64,000 nt of DNA from Taxillus chinensis (GCA_023512835.1 CM042087.1:20217260-20281259); one strand, 5' to 3'; positions 34,963-47,572 are shown, counted from the stretch's first letter. The notes: a model not told the origin generated them from the sequence alone. A program made the numbers and translations.

Positions 34963-37930
34963 AAAAATCTTAATTAAAAACTAATACTAAAAAATTTAAA
35001 AAAACCCACGTGTGAACAAACTACCCGCGTCTGTTCACAATTTAAAAAAATATAAATTAAAAAACTAAAAAAAACTTTTAAAAAAAAAAATAATTAATAA
35101 ATAATAATAAATTCGACATGTTTGTTTTTTTTGTTTTTTTTGTTATTTATTTTTTAAGAAAAAAAATAAAATCAGAATAAAAAAAATACCCTCATTCCTT
35201 TCTCTTCTTCTTCTTTAACTATAAATACCCCTCATTTTTCATCCCAAAAAAAAACAATTTTCCCCCCAAAAAAGCCACTTTCCCTCTTCCTTTCTCTTCA
35301 TTTTCCTTCCCAAAACCCAAATCAAAAACCTCATATTTCATCCCAAAAGTCCCACTGAATTTTTCCAAAAAAAAAAAAGCCTACTCTCTCTTCCTTCCTC
35401 TCCACTCTCCTTTCCCAAAACACAAATAAAAAAACATCATTTTTCATCCCAAAAAAATCCTACAAAAATTCTCAAAAAAAAAAAAATCATCCTCTCTCTC
35501 ATTTTTCAATTTTCAAACAAACAAAAAAAACCCAAAAAATCATTACATATCTCCCTTCCTTTACAAAAATAAATTAAACTCAATTATCTCCAATCCCTCC
35601 CAAGTTCCGATCCGTCTCCGGCGTCGATTTCAAGTTCCGGCCAAGCTCCGGCGCGTTGCACAAGGCGAGTTCACGGTTTTCCACCGGACTCGGAGTTTCT
35701 TTCAACACTACCGACGCCCACAAGATAGCTCGGATGTGGTGCCGCTGTCAAGATCGATAAAGTCGGTTCCGCTCCCCTTTTATTATTGTTTATTTTGTGC
35801 TATATTGCTAAATTTCGTTTTTTTTGTTCTTTGTGTTTTCTCTTTTCTTTTTTGTTTAGGCGTTGTAATATTATTTTTATCTCTTTGTATTTTTTTCTTT
35901 CTTTTTTTCTCTTCATGTTGTATTTTTTCCTTTTGTTTGTTTATTTTGTTGTTCACAGCCCCAAAAAATCTTAATTAAAAACTAATACTAAAAAAATTTA
36001 AAAAAACCCACGTGTGAACAGTACCCGCGTACTGTTCACACTCCCAAAAAATATAAATTAAAAACTAAAAAAAAACTTTTAAAAAAAAATAATAATTAAT
36101 AAATAATAATAAATTCTGACATGTTTGTTTTTTTGTTTTTTTTGTTATTTATTTTTTAAGAAAAAAAATAAAATCAGAATAAAAAAAATACCCTCATTCC
36201 TTTCTCTTCTTCTTCTTTAACTATAAATACCCCTCATTTTTCATCCCAAAAAAAAACGAATTTTCCCCCCAAAAAAGCCACTTTCCCTCTTCCTTTCTCT
36301 TTATTTTCCTTCCCAAAACCCAAATCAAAAACCTCATATTTCATCCCAAAAGTCCCACGAATTTTTCCAAAAAAAAAAAGCCTACTCTCTCTTCCTTCCT
36401 CTCCACTCTCCTTTCCCAAAACACAAATAAAAAAACATCATTTTTCATCCCAAAAAATCCTACAAAAATTCTCAAAAAAAAAAAATCATCCTCTCTCTCA
36501 TTTTTCAATTTTCAAACAAACAAAAAAACCCAAAAATCATTACATATCTCCCTTCCTTTACAGCAATAAATTAAACTCAATTATCTCCAATCCCTCCCAA
36601 GTTCCGATCCGTCTCCGGCGTCGATTTCAAGTTCCGGCCAAGCTCCGGCGCGTTGCACAAGGCGAGTTCACAGTTTTCCATCGGACTCGGAGTTTCTTTC
36701 AACACTACCGACGCCCACAAGATAGCTCGGATGTGGTGCCGCTGTCAAGATCGATAAAGTCGGTTCCGCTCCCCTTTTATTATTGTTTATTTTGTGCTAT
36801 ATTGCTAAATTTCGTTTTTTTTGTTCTTTGTGTTTTCTCTTTTCTTTTTTGTTTAGGCGTTGTAATATTATTTTTATCTCTTTGTATTTTTTTCTTTTTT
36901 TTTCTCTTCATGTTGTATTTTTTCCTTTTGTTTGTTTATTTTGTTGTTCACAAACCCCAAAAAATCATAATTAAAAACTAATACTAAAAAAATTTAAAAA
37001 AAACTCACGTGTGAACAGTACCCGCGTCGTGTTCACGGTCCCAAAAAAATATAAATTAAAAACTAAAAAAAACATTTAAAAAAATTAATTAATAAATTCT
37101 GACAAGTTTGTTTTTTTGTTTTTTTGTTATTTATTTTTTAAGAAAAAAATAAAATCAGAATAAAAAAATACCCTCATTCCTTTCTCTTCTTCTTCTTTAA
37201 CTATAAATACCCCTCATTTTTCATCAAAAAAAAAAACGAATTTTCCCCCAAAAAAGCCACTTTCCCTCTTCCTTTCTCTTCATTTTCCTTCCCAAAACCA
37301 AATCAAAAACCTCATATTTCATCCCAAAAGTCCTACGAATTTTTCCAAAAAAAAAAAGCCTACTCTTTCTTCCTTCCTCTCCACTCTCCTTTCCCAAAAC
37401 ACAAATAAAAAAACATCATTTTTCATCCCAAAAAATCCTACGAAAATTCTCAAAAAAAAAAAAATCATCCTCTCTCTCATTTTTCAATCTTCAAACAAAC
37501 AAAAAAAACCCAAAAATCATTACATATCTCCCTTCCTTTACAAAGAATAAAATAAACTCAATTATCTCCAATCCCTCCCAAGTTCCGATCCGTCTCCGGG
37601 TCGATTTCAAGTTCCGGCCAAGCTCCGGCGCATTGCACAAGGCGAGTTCACAGTTTTCCACCGGACTCGGAGTTTCTTTCAACACTACCGACGCCCACAG
37701 GATAGCTCGGATGTGGTGCCGCTGTCAAGATCGATAAAGTCGGTTCCGCTCCCCTTTTATTATTGTTTATTTTGTGTTATATTGCTAAATTTCATTTTTT
37801 TTTTCTTTTGTGTTTTCTCTTTTCTTTTTTGTTTAGGCGTTGTAATATTATTTTTATCTCTTTGTATTTTTTGTTTTTTTCTTTTTTTCTTTTCTTGTTG
37901 TATTTTTTACGTTTGTTTGTTTATTTTGTT
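34963..37930. repeat. Three tandem ~1-kb units in the Ogre LTR, each with a promoter
   Basis: Units start at 34963, 35965 and 36960 (spacing 1,002 and 995 bp) and are highly alike. Each has an inverted repeat around GTGAACAGTAC, a pyrimidine-rich stretch and CTATAAATACCCC box (35219, 36221, 37201), a CT-rich presumed leader, and a GC-rich segment with TCCGGCGTCGATTTCAAG. Unit 3 diverges after about 37930. Confidence 0.92.
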
Positions 37931-38199
37931 GTATGTAATTGTAATATGTACAAAGCAAAAAAAAAGAGCAACCAACAAAAAGAGAAAACAAAAAAAGAGA
38001 GACAAAAAAAAGAGAAGGGATTGTATTTAGTATTCCGGTACACACACCACACAATTGTTTAATTTTTGGGTTTAGTTATTTTTATTTCTTTGCTATGTTG
38101 CATGTTTTTATTGTTGTGGTAAAAAATGTAAAAAAAATATTTTTTTTTAAAATCAAATCAATACAAAAATATATGGTTTTATTAGACATATGTTCCAAA

Positions 38200-38720
38200 A
38201 AAAAGGTGTAAAAAATCATTTTTTTTATAATATAGTGATATAAATATATTTTTCTTGTTTTATTAGGCATGTTTTCCAATAACAAAAGCAAAAGATGTAA
38301 AAATATTTTTTTTAAATTCACATAAATAGAATATAGTAGTATAAATATTTTTTGTGTTATTATGTTAGTTTTTCAATATAAAAAAAAGCAAAAGATGTAA
38401 AAACGTTTTTTTAATTCACATAAATAGAATAAAGTGATATAAATGTTTTTTTTTGTGTTATTATGTTAGTTTTCCAATATAAAAAAAAGGAAAAGATGTA
38501 AAAATGTTTTTTTAATTCACATAAATAGAATAAAGTGATATAAATGTTTTTTGTGTTATTATGTTAGTTTTCCAATATAAAAAAAGCAAAAGATGTAAAA
38601 ACGTTTTTTAATTCACATAAATAGAATAAAGTGATATATATATATATATATATATATATTTGTGTTATTATGTTAGTTTTCCAATATAAAAAAACAAACA
38701 AACAAAGATGTAAAAAACGT
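38200..38720. repeat. ~100-bp tandem repeat, four to five copies
   Basis: Units of 97-101 bp start at 38288, 38388, 38489 and 38586, with a last partial one near 38703. Shared words are AAAGATGTAAAAA, TTCACATAAATAGAATA and GTGTTATTATGTTAGTTTT. The fourth unit carries an expanded (TA)n at 38635-38660. Confidence 0.88.
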
Positions 38721-39463
38721 TATTTTTTAAAAAATAATGGTAATAAGTATAGCATTATTAGATTTATCAAGCACGTTTTTCAATACCAAAAATAAAACAA
38801 AAATAATAAAAATAACCAAAAGGCTTAGTTAAAAAAAAACCAAAAATGAATAAGCGTGTCCTTTTACAACCACAACAACAACAAAAATTAAAACCCCTCC
38901 ACTCACATGCATCCTTTAGACTTATCCATTTGTAGGTTCACTTTAGATAAGGAAATCGAATAAAAAAACAAAAAAAACAAAAGCAAAAAAAAAAGTGTTT
39001 TCAAACCAAATATCAAAAAGATTTCATGTTCCATTTAAAAAAAAAAAAAAACAAAAAAAAAAACAAAAAAACAAAAAAAAAAACAAAACATTTAGGATTT
39101 CCTTTAGAAATTTAGGGTAAAACAATTTTAACCATAACTTTAACAAATAACTTAGTAAAATAAAAGCATAGACTTTCTAGGAAAACCGTAGTGCCTTGAC
39201 CCAATTACAACAGTGAAAATAAATAAAAAATCTTCTCCTTCGAAAATAGATACCGAAAGGGCGTTGTAGGGGTGCTAATCCTTCCCTACATGTAACGAAC
39301 TCTTGAACCCTTATCTGATAACGCAGACCACACCTTAAACTACTCAAAGTAGAGGGTATCCAACTGTACCCCAAAAACAGTTGGTGGCGACTCTAAATTT
39401 CTCACCATTGGTTTAGTTTGTGCCCACCCCAAAAGGGCCCGAACGAAAACCAGTGATGACAAC

Positions 39464-39481
39464 TGGCGACTCTGCTGGGGA
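39464..39481 (+). promoter_or_regulatory. Primer binding site of Ogre-type element
   Basis: TGGCGACTCTGCTGGGGA, two bases after the LTR end, is the arginine-tRNA-type PBS described for Ogre elements. It fixes the element's orientation as plus. Confidence 0.85.
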
Positions 39482-40157
39482 CCTGTGAAACTTTAGAGAG
39501 TTAGGTCTAGCACTAGGAATAGGAGGTTATTTTATTTTTGTATATATTTAACTGTTATTTATACACTTTAACTGCCATAATAATTGTCATTTTGTTTACT
39601 TAACTGTAATCGTGATTTCTTTATACGCTTTAACTACCATCTTTTTTAACTGTAATTATAATTCATTTATATGCTTTAAACTACCATAATAGTTGTGCTT
39701 TACTGCTTTCCCTACTTGTTGCATTCATGCATAACCCTATACCCGGGTTTTTCACAAACTAGGATAGTGACGTTTAGTACGGTCACCAGCGCGTTGATCA
39801 TTATCCGCAATGGGGCCTCGAACTCCTCACTCAAACTTGAGGTTCTTTTAAGGCTCGTCCTTTTAAGACCCCCCTCCGGTAAATCCCATGGTGTACGGAG
39901 CCCTCTACAGAGGAAGTTTGGGGACCAACGAATAAGATAGGTCTGGCAATAGAAGCCCATCAGGGGCATTAACCCACATGTTGTTTGCTTATTCCATGCC
40001 ATGCTAACATTTGTTTTGTAGGGTAGTCCTTAAGTCATCCCTTGCACATATTATTTGCCTTGCTATTGATTTATTCTTTATCCTATCTATTTGCCCTGAT
40101 ATGTGTTAAACTGTCATCCTAACCAGTCATCATACATAACACGACATTCATATAGGC
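39482..40157 (+). other. Ogre-type leader
   Basis: Untranslated sequence between PBS and ORF1. It has repeated ACTTTAACTGCCAT-like words and no ORF of note. Confidence 0.6.
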
Positions 40158-41498
40158 ATGGCAACTTTCAGTTATCTCCTAAAGGGCCTTCAGGATAAGG
40201 AGGTTGTTGCAATGGTGGCCCAAGCATCTAGGGATATTCAACTTCTCTTTGGAGATTTTCCACTAGGAGAAGCCCACAAGGCAGAACATGTTATCATAGA
40301 AGATCAGTTGGACTACACTAAGGAGGTACAGACGATGTGGAGGCAGTGGCCAGACGAAAGGAAAACCATCTATATACGACAGTTTAGGGATTTGCTCCAT
40401 GTGACTGAGCTACTCGCTGACAAGGATATGCTTAGAGCAGCAATATATTTTTGGGAACCTCAACGACGATATTTCGACTTCAATGGTGTAGATCTTGTTC
40501 CTACCATAGAAGAATACAGAAGATTACTGGATATCCCAGTGGTGGAAAACAAAAGGAAGATTTATTTACCGGATCCCAGAAAAATATGTCGAAGGGCCTT
40601 TGCTGAGATAATGGGAAAGCCAGTTTGGGACTCACCAATGGCTACAACCTATGGTGGGCGAGAATATCTTCCATGGGCAACGATCAAAGAAATGATACAG
40701 ACTGCAACAGAAGTAGGGGCACACAAACTACTTACACTAGCCATATACGGGTTAATCATCTTCCCAAGGATTTCGGCTCACATTGACGGAGCAATTGTGG
40801 ATTTGGTTCAGCAAGTGCTCAATGGATGTGACCCTACTCCTGCTATATTGGCCGAAACCATTCGATCTGTTACTTATCTGAGGAGTATGGGCTCGGGGCA
40901 GTTCATGGGGTGCCTGCCTCTCCTATGCACTTGGCTACAGGGTCATTTCCCTTGCATTGTTCCTCGTTTTCATGCTGTTTATCGAGTGCCGGCCACGACA
41001 CTATTGGATATTCTACTCAGCAAGTGGAGTTTACCTCAAGGCTTTGAAGACTGGAGGAAGAAGTTAGAAAGCCTCACAGAAGCTGACATTACCTAGACTG
41101 CTCCTTGGATGCCAGTGGTCTCCATGATATATAGCTGCGGGGACTACAATTGGGTTCCACTCTTAGGTCCTTGGGGAGGAACTGCTTATACGCCACTGCA
41201 GGGTGGAAGACAAGTCGGGCATCATCAAATTATCCATGTGCTATTTGGCATGGAAGATTGTGACTTCACTTACAACAGAACTATGCTTGCAGAAAAAGGC
41301 AAAAAGATGTATGAGGCATGGTCCATCCCACACACGATCCAACCCAACAGTCCAAAACCTGGCGTTTACCCCGCATACATATCTTGGAGGGCACAAAGAC
41401 AAGCCACGCTTAACTACTTGTTGGACCCCATTTTGTCCGGGTTGGACATACTAACCCCATTTGATATACCTTTCTGCCCATGCCATATACCTTGTTGA
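40158..41498 (+). pseudogene. Ogre-type ORF1 (plant mobile-domain / DUF7745-like), one stop
   Basis: ATG at 40158 opens a 312-codon frame to a TAG at 41094-41096, and the same frame continues for 129 codons to 41498. The block YFWEPQRRYFDFNGVDLVPT followed by IEEYRRLLDIPV is characteristic of the DUF7745/plant-mobile-domain family found upstream of gag in Ogre/Tat elements. Its biochemical role is unknown. Apart from the one nonsense codon the frame is intact, unusual for this window. It is not followed by gag: sequence turns into another LTR at about 41642. Confidence 0.8.
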
Positions 41499-41641
41499 AT
41501 AGGTCCACAATGATCCCATACTTCCAAGGAATGGTCTACCCCAAACTGCGTGAGATGGACATAATTGACACGGGCGGGGGAGTCCAAAATTAATGACTTC
41601 TGCTACAAGTCTTTGAAGCACCCCAAGACCAACACCAAGTG
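41499..41641 (+). other. Short remnant after ORF1
   Basis: 143 bp that continue from the ORF1 stop without recognisable gag motifs, ending where similarity to the Ogre LTR start begins. A purine-rich GGGCGGGGGAG at 41572 is not adjacent to the LTR and is not a convincing polypurine tract. Confidence 0.4.
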
Positions 41642-41929
41642 ATAGAGGATGAAAATTGGAGACTAACGCACTTGACCGAGCTCAAATCGGACTTAAAATG
41701 AAGAAGTTATGGCCAAAACAATTTTCGTTGGAAAAGTCAAAACTTGCCAAAAGACGGTCAATGCCCCTGGTCAAACTACCCGAAAAATGATCATGCGAAA
41801 TTCTTCAAAGCGTCAATTTAGGTGAATACGGATCTCCCCAATCAATCCCCTGGAAAGTTATCCATTTTTGCATTTTAGGTGAAGGGTAAGAAGGTTGACC
41901 GTTGACCGTTGACCTGCCGACACTTCGAC

Positions 41930-42510
41930 CCATTGACCTTCGAAGCCTCGAAGCCCCAAGCCTCGAAGCCCCAAAGCCTCGAAGAATCGAAGCCCCGAAG
42001 CCTCGAAACCTCGAAGCATCGAAGCCCCAAAGATTCGAAGCCTCAAAGCCCCGCTGCCGACACTCCGACCTTCGACTCGCCCCTTCGGACTTTCGAACCT
42101 TGTGAAGATGCGAAGCCTCGCGACTTACAACGCCAGGACTTACAACGCCTCGACACGCGACCTACGACCCCTTTACCTACCGACACTCCGACTTTCGACC
42201 CTTCGACCCTTGACCCTCGAAGCCCCACTGCCGACACTCCAACCTTCGACTCGACCTTTGTCCCTTCAACCCTCTAACTCTCGAAGCCTCGAAGCCCTGC
42301 TGCCGACACTCCGACCTTCGACCCTTCGACCCTTGACCCTCGAAGCCCCGTTGCCGACACTCCGACCTTCGAACCCCGACCCGGACGCCTGTAAGCCTTC
42401 GACCCGTTGGACGTTGACCTTCGCCCCACTGAAATTTTGACCCACCGAAGCCTCGACCCTGCCGACACTTTGACCTGCCGACACTCGACCTGCCGACACT
42501 TCGACCCTCT
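41930..42510. repeat. Degenerate CGAAGCC / CCGACACTCCGACCTTCGA repeats
   Basis: 41930-42060 is a run of CTCGAAGCCC-like units. 42055-42510 has longer units with CTGCCGACACTCCGACCTTCG recurring about every 60-70 bp. The repeats make spurious open frames on both strands. No equivalent is present in the first Ogre LTR. Confidence 0.85.
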
Positions 42511-42592
42511 AACCCCTTTGACCTTCGCCGGTTGGCGTTTCTCGCTGGCTCGCGCGTTGTTTTTTTCTTTCTTTCTTTTTCTCGCTGGCTTC

Positions 42593-44110
42593 GACAGACA
42601 AAATTTTTAGCCTCTCTAAAAGAGCTAGCTAATGTCGTTAAATCTCTCTTCAAGATAATAAATTCCCTAAGTTTGCACTAAAAGAATAACGGCAAGCAAG
42701 GAGTCGAACCCACAGGGATTAGCCTAGTTCTCTAGTTCTCAAATCAAAACACCCAATTACTCTTGTTCTATAAAATGTCTTGGCAAAAAGTTTTCTTTTT
42801 TTAAATAAAGATCTAATTTTTAATTGGTTTTCCGAATAAACAAAGAAAGCAAAGTGATTTTAAGATTAAGATTCAAGGATTAAAAGCATCTAGGGTCACA
42901 ATTTCACCTCCCTATGTTATCTCTACTTGGTTCATGGTATTAGGGTTGTCCGATTGAAAACATGCTAAACACAAGCCAAGGACAACAAATGGTCATTGAG
43001 GTCCTTTTAAGAGTTGTATGCCGAATGGTCATCTAAACACACAAACATGCAAAGCCAATAAATCATACTTGCAAAAGGATAATGATCACACCAATTACAA
43101 ATAAGTTATGAATCTCAATCCGCCCCAGACTAGGGCTAAGAATACCAAGGTGTACATCCAAAGATAGAATTAAGAACAGATTCATAAAACATGCAAAACT
43201 CAATCATCCAAACCCAATATTCATAAACACAGCAAAGCAACAAGGGGGCTACATTGCTCCCCTAGATTATAAGAACTACTCACGCATGATTACAAGCAAA
43301 ACCATAGCAGAAAAGCTCAACATCTTCTTCTTAATCACGCGCACAGCAAAGCTTCAAATCCAGGCTCCAAAATCCGCGATGGCTGCTGCGACGGCTGCGA
43401 CGGCTGCTCTCCTAGGTCAAGGAGCACCTCCAAGTTATGGAGCCTCTCTCTCTCTCTGTAAAACGTGTAGGGGGGTTAGGTCTGGCTAGCAGAGGCGTGG
43501 AGGCTTGTATTTATAGAGTTTGGAAGGGCTTTGAGGTGTGTAACCTAGCCCACTTATCAAAACGGCGTAGTTTTGATAAGTAACACTCGAAACATTAAAA
43601 ACTCTATCTTCCATCCACAATTTGGACTTGGGCCTTCAGGAACAAATGATCAGCATGGAAAAACGATTGGATCGGTCCAAAAATATCTCTGCACGCCAAT
43701 TTGCACGTGATATGGTGAATTCACGTGCACCTCCAAATTAGCTCAAACTTCTCCCCAAGCTTTCTTGCATCGTGTAGAGGCCTGAGAGGCAAAAATAGGC
43801 TTGCACGTGAAATGGGTGAATTCACGTGTAGCTCAAAATCAGCTCCAAATGCTCTGAAATTTCTGTGGCAGGTAGAGGACATCATTCCAAGCAACTTTTC
43901 TTCTTGCACGCCAATTGTTTGAGGCCATCTACTATGTCAAAAGTGAGGTCCAAAATCTGCCAAAACAGCTTAAAAGCGCATGTATTTGCAACTAGCATCT
44001 TCTTAGGGGTTAGAGCAAATATATATGATATATGAAGAAATAAAGCTCTTATCATGCTCTTAAACATCCTAAATAAACACTAGAATAACGGCATAAAATG
44101 CACGTTATCA
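42593..44110 (-). mobile_element. Element F 3' LTR
   Basis: Minus-strand start TGATAACGTGCATTTTATG (44110), end CTGTC (42593). Contains a perfect 11-bp-arm inverted repeat CTTATCAAAAC...GTTTTGATAAG (43553-43580) and, on the minus strand, CTATAAATAC near 43508 as TATA box. The first part (43680-44110) is similar to the U3 of D-type Tekay LTRs. Confidence 0.93.
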
Positions 44111-45940
44111 AATACACCACACTTAAACCATTGCTTGTCCTCAAGCAAAAACATACAAGCATGCAAAAAATAAAATAAACACACAAGAAAACGGAAGAAA
44201 ATAAAATAACAATCAAGGAGAATCATGGTTTCCTAAGCATGCAACTCTATCATGATGAAATGGGAATTTAAGCATCAAAATGAGTCATAGCTTAGTTCAT
44301 TCATGTCCATATCCCTAGTCCAACAACCATGCAATATCTTCACCGAAATTTCGAGATATGAGCAAGCAATCCATGATAAAATAGCACTTAGTTTCCCTTT
44401 AAGTTCTTACCAAGGATAAGCGGCCTCACTCAAATATAATAATTCTCAAGCCCCAATACCTATCAATGAACAATGGATGGAAAAACTCTATCTCTACACT
44501 CGCCATCAGCTATTAATTAAGTACTTGCCAAGCAATCATGAGAGTTCCCTATTGTGCTCATCAAAGAAAACACACTCTCTATTCTACTTTATTTGAACTC
44601 ACACGCTAATCTAATAACTGATAAAACAAAACCATGAGCTAAAGAATTGAGCTCAACACTCTCAAAACAAAACACAATTCAGCCACTGTGGCTTCACATA
44701 AATAATCACACATAAACATCAAGCCATTGTGGCTTTTATTCTGAATCTTTCTCTCTTTTTTTTTTAAGGAATAACCTTACAAGGTTGCATTTTATGCTCT
44801 CCCTTGATGGATTATTCACTCTTTTTTTTACTCACATAACACTAACACATAAATAAGACTGATTTTTCTAATGCAAACCCTTTTCAAAATGTGATGGGCT
44901 TTTTCCACAATGTGCATCACAAACTTTTCCAATAATATCTCAAAATAAAGAAAAGGATGCAAAGACAATCCAAATGACTTAGAGGTCTTGCATCCAAACT
45001 CCTCACACCAAACACTGAGCACTAATAAGTAATCACATGCTTACTTGACTCCTACCATTAAATAACCAATGTTGAATGCAAGATGAGTAGCAAATCAAAC
45101 TATTACCCATACCCTAAAATGGCACTCAAAGGCTAAAAAAAGTCAGCTCTCATTTTTCATTTCTTTTTCACTCAACTTTAAGGGTTACTTAGGTCTATCA
45201 TAGCATTTCAATGCTCAGCTAATATTCAAAACTCGGCTCCAAAAACATGGTGATATCATTCAAAAGATAAAGACATGATTAAACCAATTTAGAGCACATT
45301 TTAACTACTTTAACACCCTTATCACAACATGATACTAATGTGGCATAAAAATTAAATTTTAAGCCAAAATTGCATACTTAATATCCATGTCTCCACAAGC
45401 AAATCATTCAAGCAAACAACTCAAACAATCATGCAACTAAAAATAGTTTTTTTTTTAAAATAAAACATGCAATCACAACATAAACGACAAGCAAGTGGCT
45501 CAAGTCACTCCCATACACCACACTTAAAATATGCTATGTCCTCATGGCATAAAAGAAGGAGTAGGAAAATACTTACCTCTCAGTTGGCAAGCTGTAATAG
45601 TAGATGACATTGGCCACCATTCGTCACACCTGAGCCACAAAGTCAACCGACGTCTCGCCGCGCACTTCCCAAGTTTCTCTCCCTTGCAGAATAGCCATCA
45701 TGTAGTAGCAAGCAAAGATCCCACTGGAGTGATTTTGGTGTGGAAGCCTTTGAAGCTGACCTCTCTTTATTAGTTAAGAAAGAAGCAAAGTCTCCTGCAC
45801 AATGGTTAGCTTGCAAACAATTTATTGAATAAAATAAATAAAAGAAAATAACATAAAATAAAACACAAAGAATAAACATTGGGTTGCCTCCCAACCAGCG
45901 CTTTATTTAAAGTCCGTAGCTAGACTTTGTCATACTAAGC
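44111..45940 (-). other. Element F non-coding interior
   Basis: AT-rich, full of stops in all frames. The polypurine-like primer next to the 3' LTR reads, on the minus strand, TTAAGTGTGGTGTATT (44111-44126), a form seen in Athila-type elements; a second TTAAGTGTGGTGTATGG-like copy lies at about 45512-45528. No domain recognised. Confidence 0.65.
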
Positions 45941-47267
45941 TCAACCAATGTATGAAAGGCTTTCATCCTGGCATTGTAAACCTCGGCAGGTCTCATAGAC
46001 CATAGCAATCGGATGAATGAACCGTTGTGGGAGCCACTTGAACTCCTGATTCAATTGTTGATAGGGAGACACCTCCACAAACTTATGGTTCTCCTTCCTC
46101 TCATTCCATCGAGGTGGTAACACAAATTCAACATACTCCACAATTGGAGTAGTCATGATGCACGCATGGTTACCTCCCTTGTCAAGCACTTCCTTCTCTT
46201 GTATAAGATGATTCCAAAGCAAACATAGTAGTGGTGGGCTCATGTAGCTTGTCTTCATAAAGAGTACCTTGGTTTGATGTGCCTTCAGATATGAGAATTA
46301 TAGCATCATCATCCAAGATTTGTTCTTGCATCCTTGGGTTGTCATTTATTGGTTTCTCATGTTCTTCTAACACCCCAGGAACAATTCAAGTCTTCCTCTT
46401 CTTCTTGAATGGAAAAATTGTCCTCATAAGCTCCAACCATGGGAAGAGTTGAAGTGGATACATCACATGGGCTATTAAATTGTGGTGGAGGGACAACCTC
46501 ATCATAATGAACCATTGCCCTTGTATCCACTTCTTGGTCTACAAGATCATTAATGGTTTGACCAGCTAGAATGCGAGCTTCATCTTCGTAATCATTATTA
46601 GCAGAAAACTCCCATTCTTGTGAGGCGACGTCAAAGATTGATTCATGGAAGTTGGGGTGATGGCTTTGCAATTCTCTTCAGTTTTTATCTCTATGTCATC
46701 AGGAAAGGAATGAGATGAGACTCCAGGTATTTGCATTTTGAGCCATACTCATCAATAATTGCTCCATATTTTTTATGGTAGTCTCCATACGTCCTAGCCT
46801 TTCATTCAAATCCTTTACCTCTCTTCTTGTTTCTTCATCTTCAACTTGGGGCTGCCACTCTTGTTGTTGATATGGACAATAATTGCCATAGAATGGGGCT
46901 TCATAGTAAGCTTCATCTTGATATTGCCCAACCAATATGTTCTCGAATATCCATTGAAGAAACCATTAAACTCCTTAGGTGGTGGCTCTTGTGGATAGTA
47001 GTCACCCTCAGGTTGGGTGTAAGTTGGCCATACTTCTCTACCATCTCCATTAATACTCTCACCATAACAAGGAGGCTCCTGGTATGAATAACTGCTCGTG
47101 GGAGAATCATAGACAGTGCAATCCCAATCACTATATGAAAATTGATCTGCTGCATGGCCTGGAACATAAACATGTTGGTCTGCCATCAATGAATTCTCCT
47201 CATCTTTCCCTTGGTTTTCCCACAAATATTTGTTGCCTTGGTTCATCCTTTCCAAACATTCTTCCAT
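45941..47267 (-). pseudogene. Element F broken ORF of unknown function
   Basis: Five consecutive minus-strand blocks (46815-47267, 46699-46935, 46357-46671, 46182-46373, 45941-46258) overlap in shifting frames and look like one decayed reading frame of about 440 codons. Composition is acidic and rich in Tyr, Pro and Gln at the start (PGHAADQFSYSDWD), with a coiled-coil-like REVKDLNERLGRMETTIKNM and a basic-aromatic end (FKWLPQRFIHPIAM). No zinc knuckle or catalytic motif is visible. A gag-like protein of a non-autonomous element is the simplest guess. Confidence 0.55.
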
Positions 47268-47550
47268 GGTTAGCTCCTCCTCATCTCCAAACTATCTATC
47301 CATTGCAGTGCTGTTCAGGTTCTGGATTAAAGGACACAAGTTCCCCTCGTCGCATACACAACTAGCAATTCTTCAAACACTTGGTGTATGTTCCTGAAAA
47401 ACAACAAGAACACACCCAGCAGCTCCGAACAATGCAAAATAAACAAATAAAGAACACAAAATAACAGAAAATAAAAGACAAAATAAACACCAAGATCAGA
47501 ATTCAAACAATTTCACTCAATGTTGATTTTAAAAACTAGTTAACCGTTGA

Positions 47551-47569
47551 ATCCCCGGCAATGGCGCCA
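47551..47569 (-). promoter_or_regulatory. Element F primer binding site (Asp-tRNA type)
   Basis: On the minus strand TGGCGCCATTGCCGGGGAT, three to four bases after the 5' LTR. It matches the 3' end of plant tRNA-Asp with one mismatch. This sets orientation and marks F as different in lineage from the Met-primed Tekay elements. Confidence 0.9.
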
Positions 47570-47572
47570 ATT

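Larger units (their letters stand above)
34708..39461 (+). mobile_element. Ogre/Tat-type 5' LTR (about 4.75 kb)
   Basis: The right end is fixed by the PBS at 39464. The left end is put at TGATGGAAAATC, which aligns with the start of the second Ogre-type LTR at 41642, but could be some tens of bases off. Long, AT-rich LTRs are typical of Ogre elements. It contains a threefold 1-kb duplication, a 100-bp tandem repeat block, long A/T runs and a terminal GATGACA. Confidence 0.75.

Noticed and set aside
35736..38062. Phe/Leu-rich, membrane-like ORFs repeated three times (start MVPLSRSIKSV)
   Set aside because: They come from T-rich sequence of the tandem LTR units; alternative frames give equally long hydrophobic ORFs, and the third copy has drifted freely.
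38200..38720. Regularly spaced repeats resembling an array such as CRISPR
   Set aside because: Units are contiguous with no unique spacers, and the setting is a plant retrotransposon LTR.
40158..41498. ORF1 as a host gene
   Set aside because: It is related to plant mobile-domain proteins, but it sits about 680 bp after an Ogre-type PBS with no introns and is followed by another LTR, so it belongs to the retroelement.
41902..42653. Repetitive ORFs rich in Ser, Lys, Pro, Arg on both strands
   Set aside because: They follow from CGAAGCC and CCGACACT repeats; no conserved start and the same repeats are open in opposite strands.
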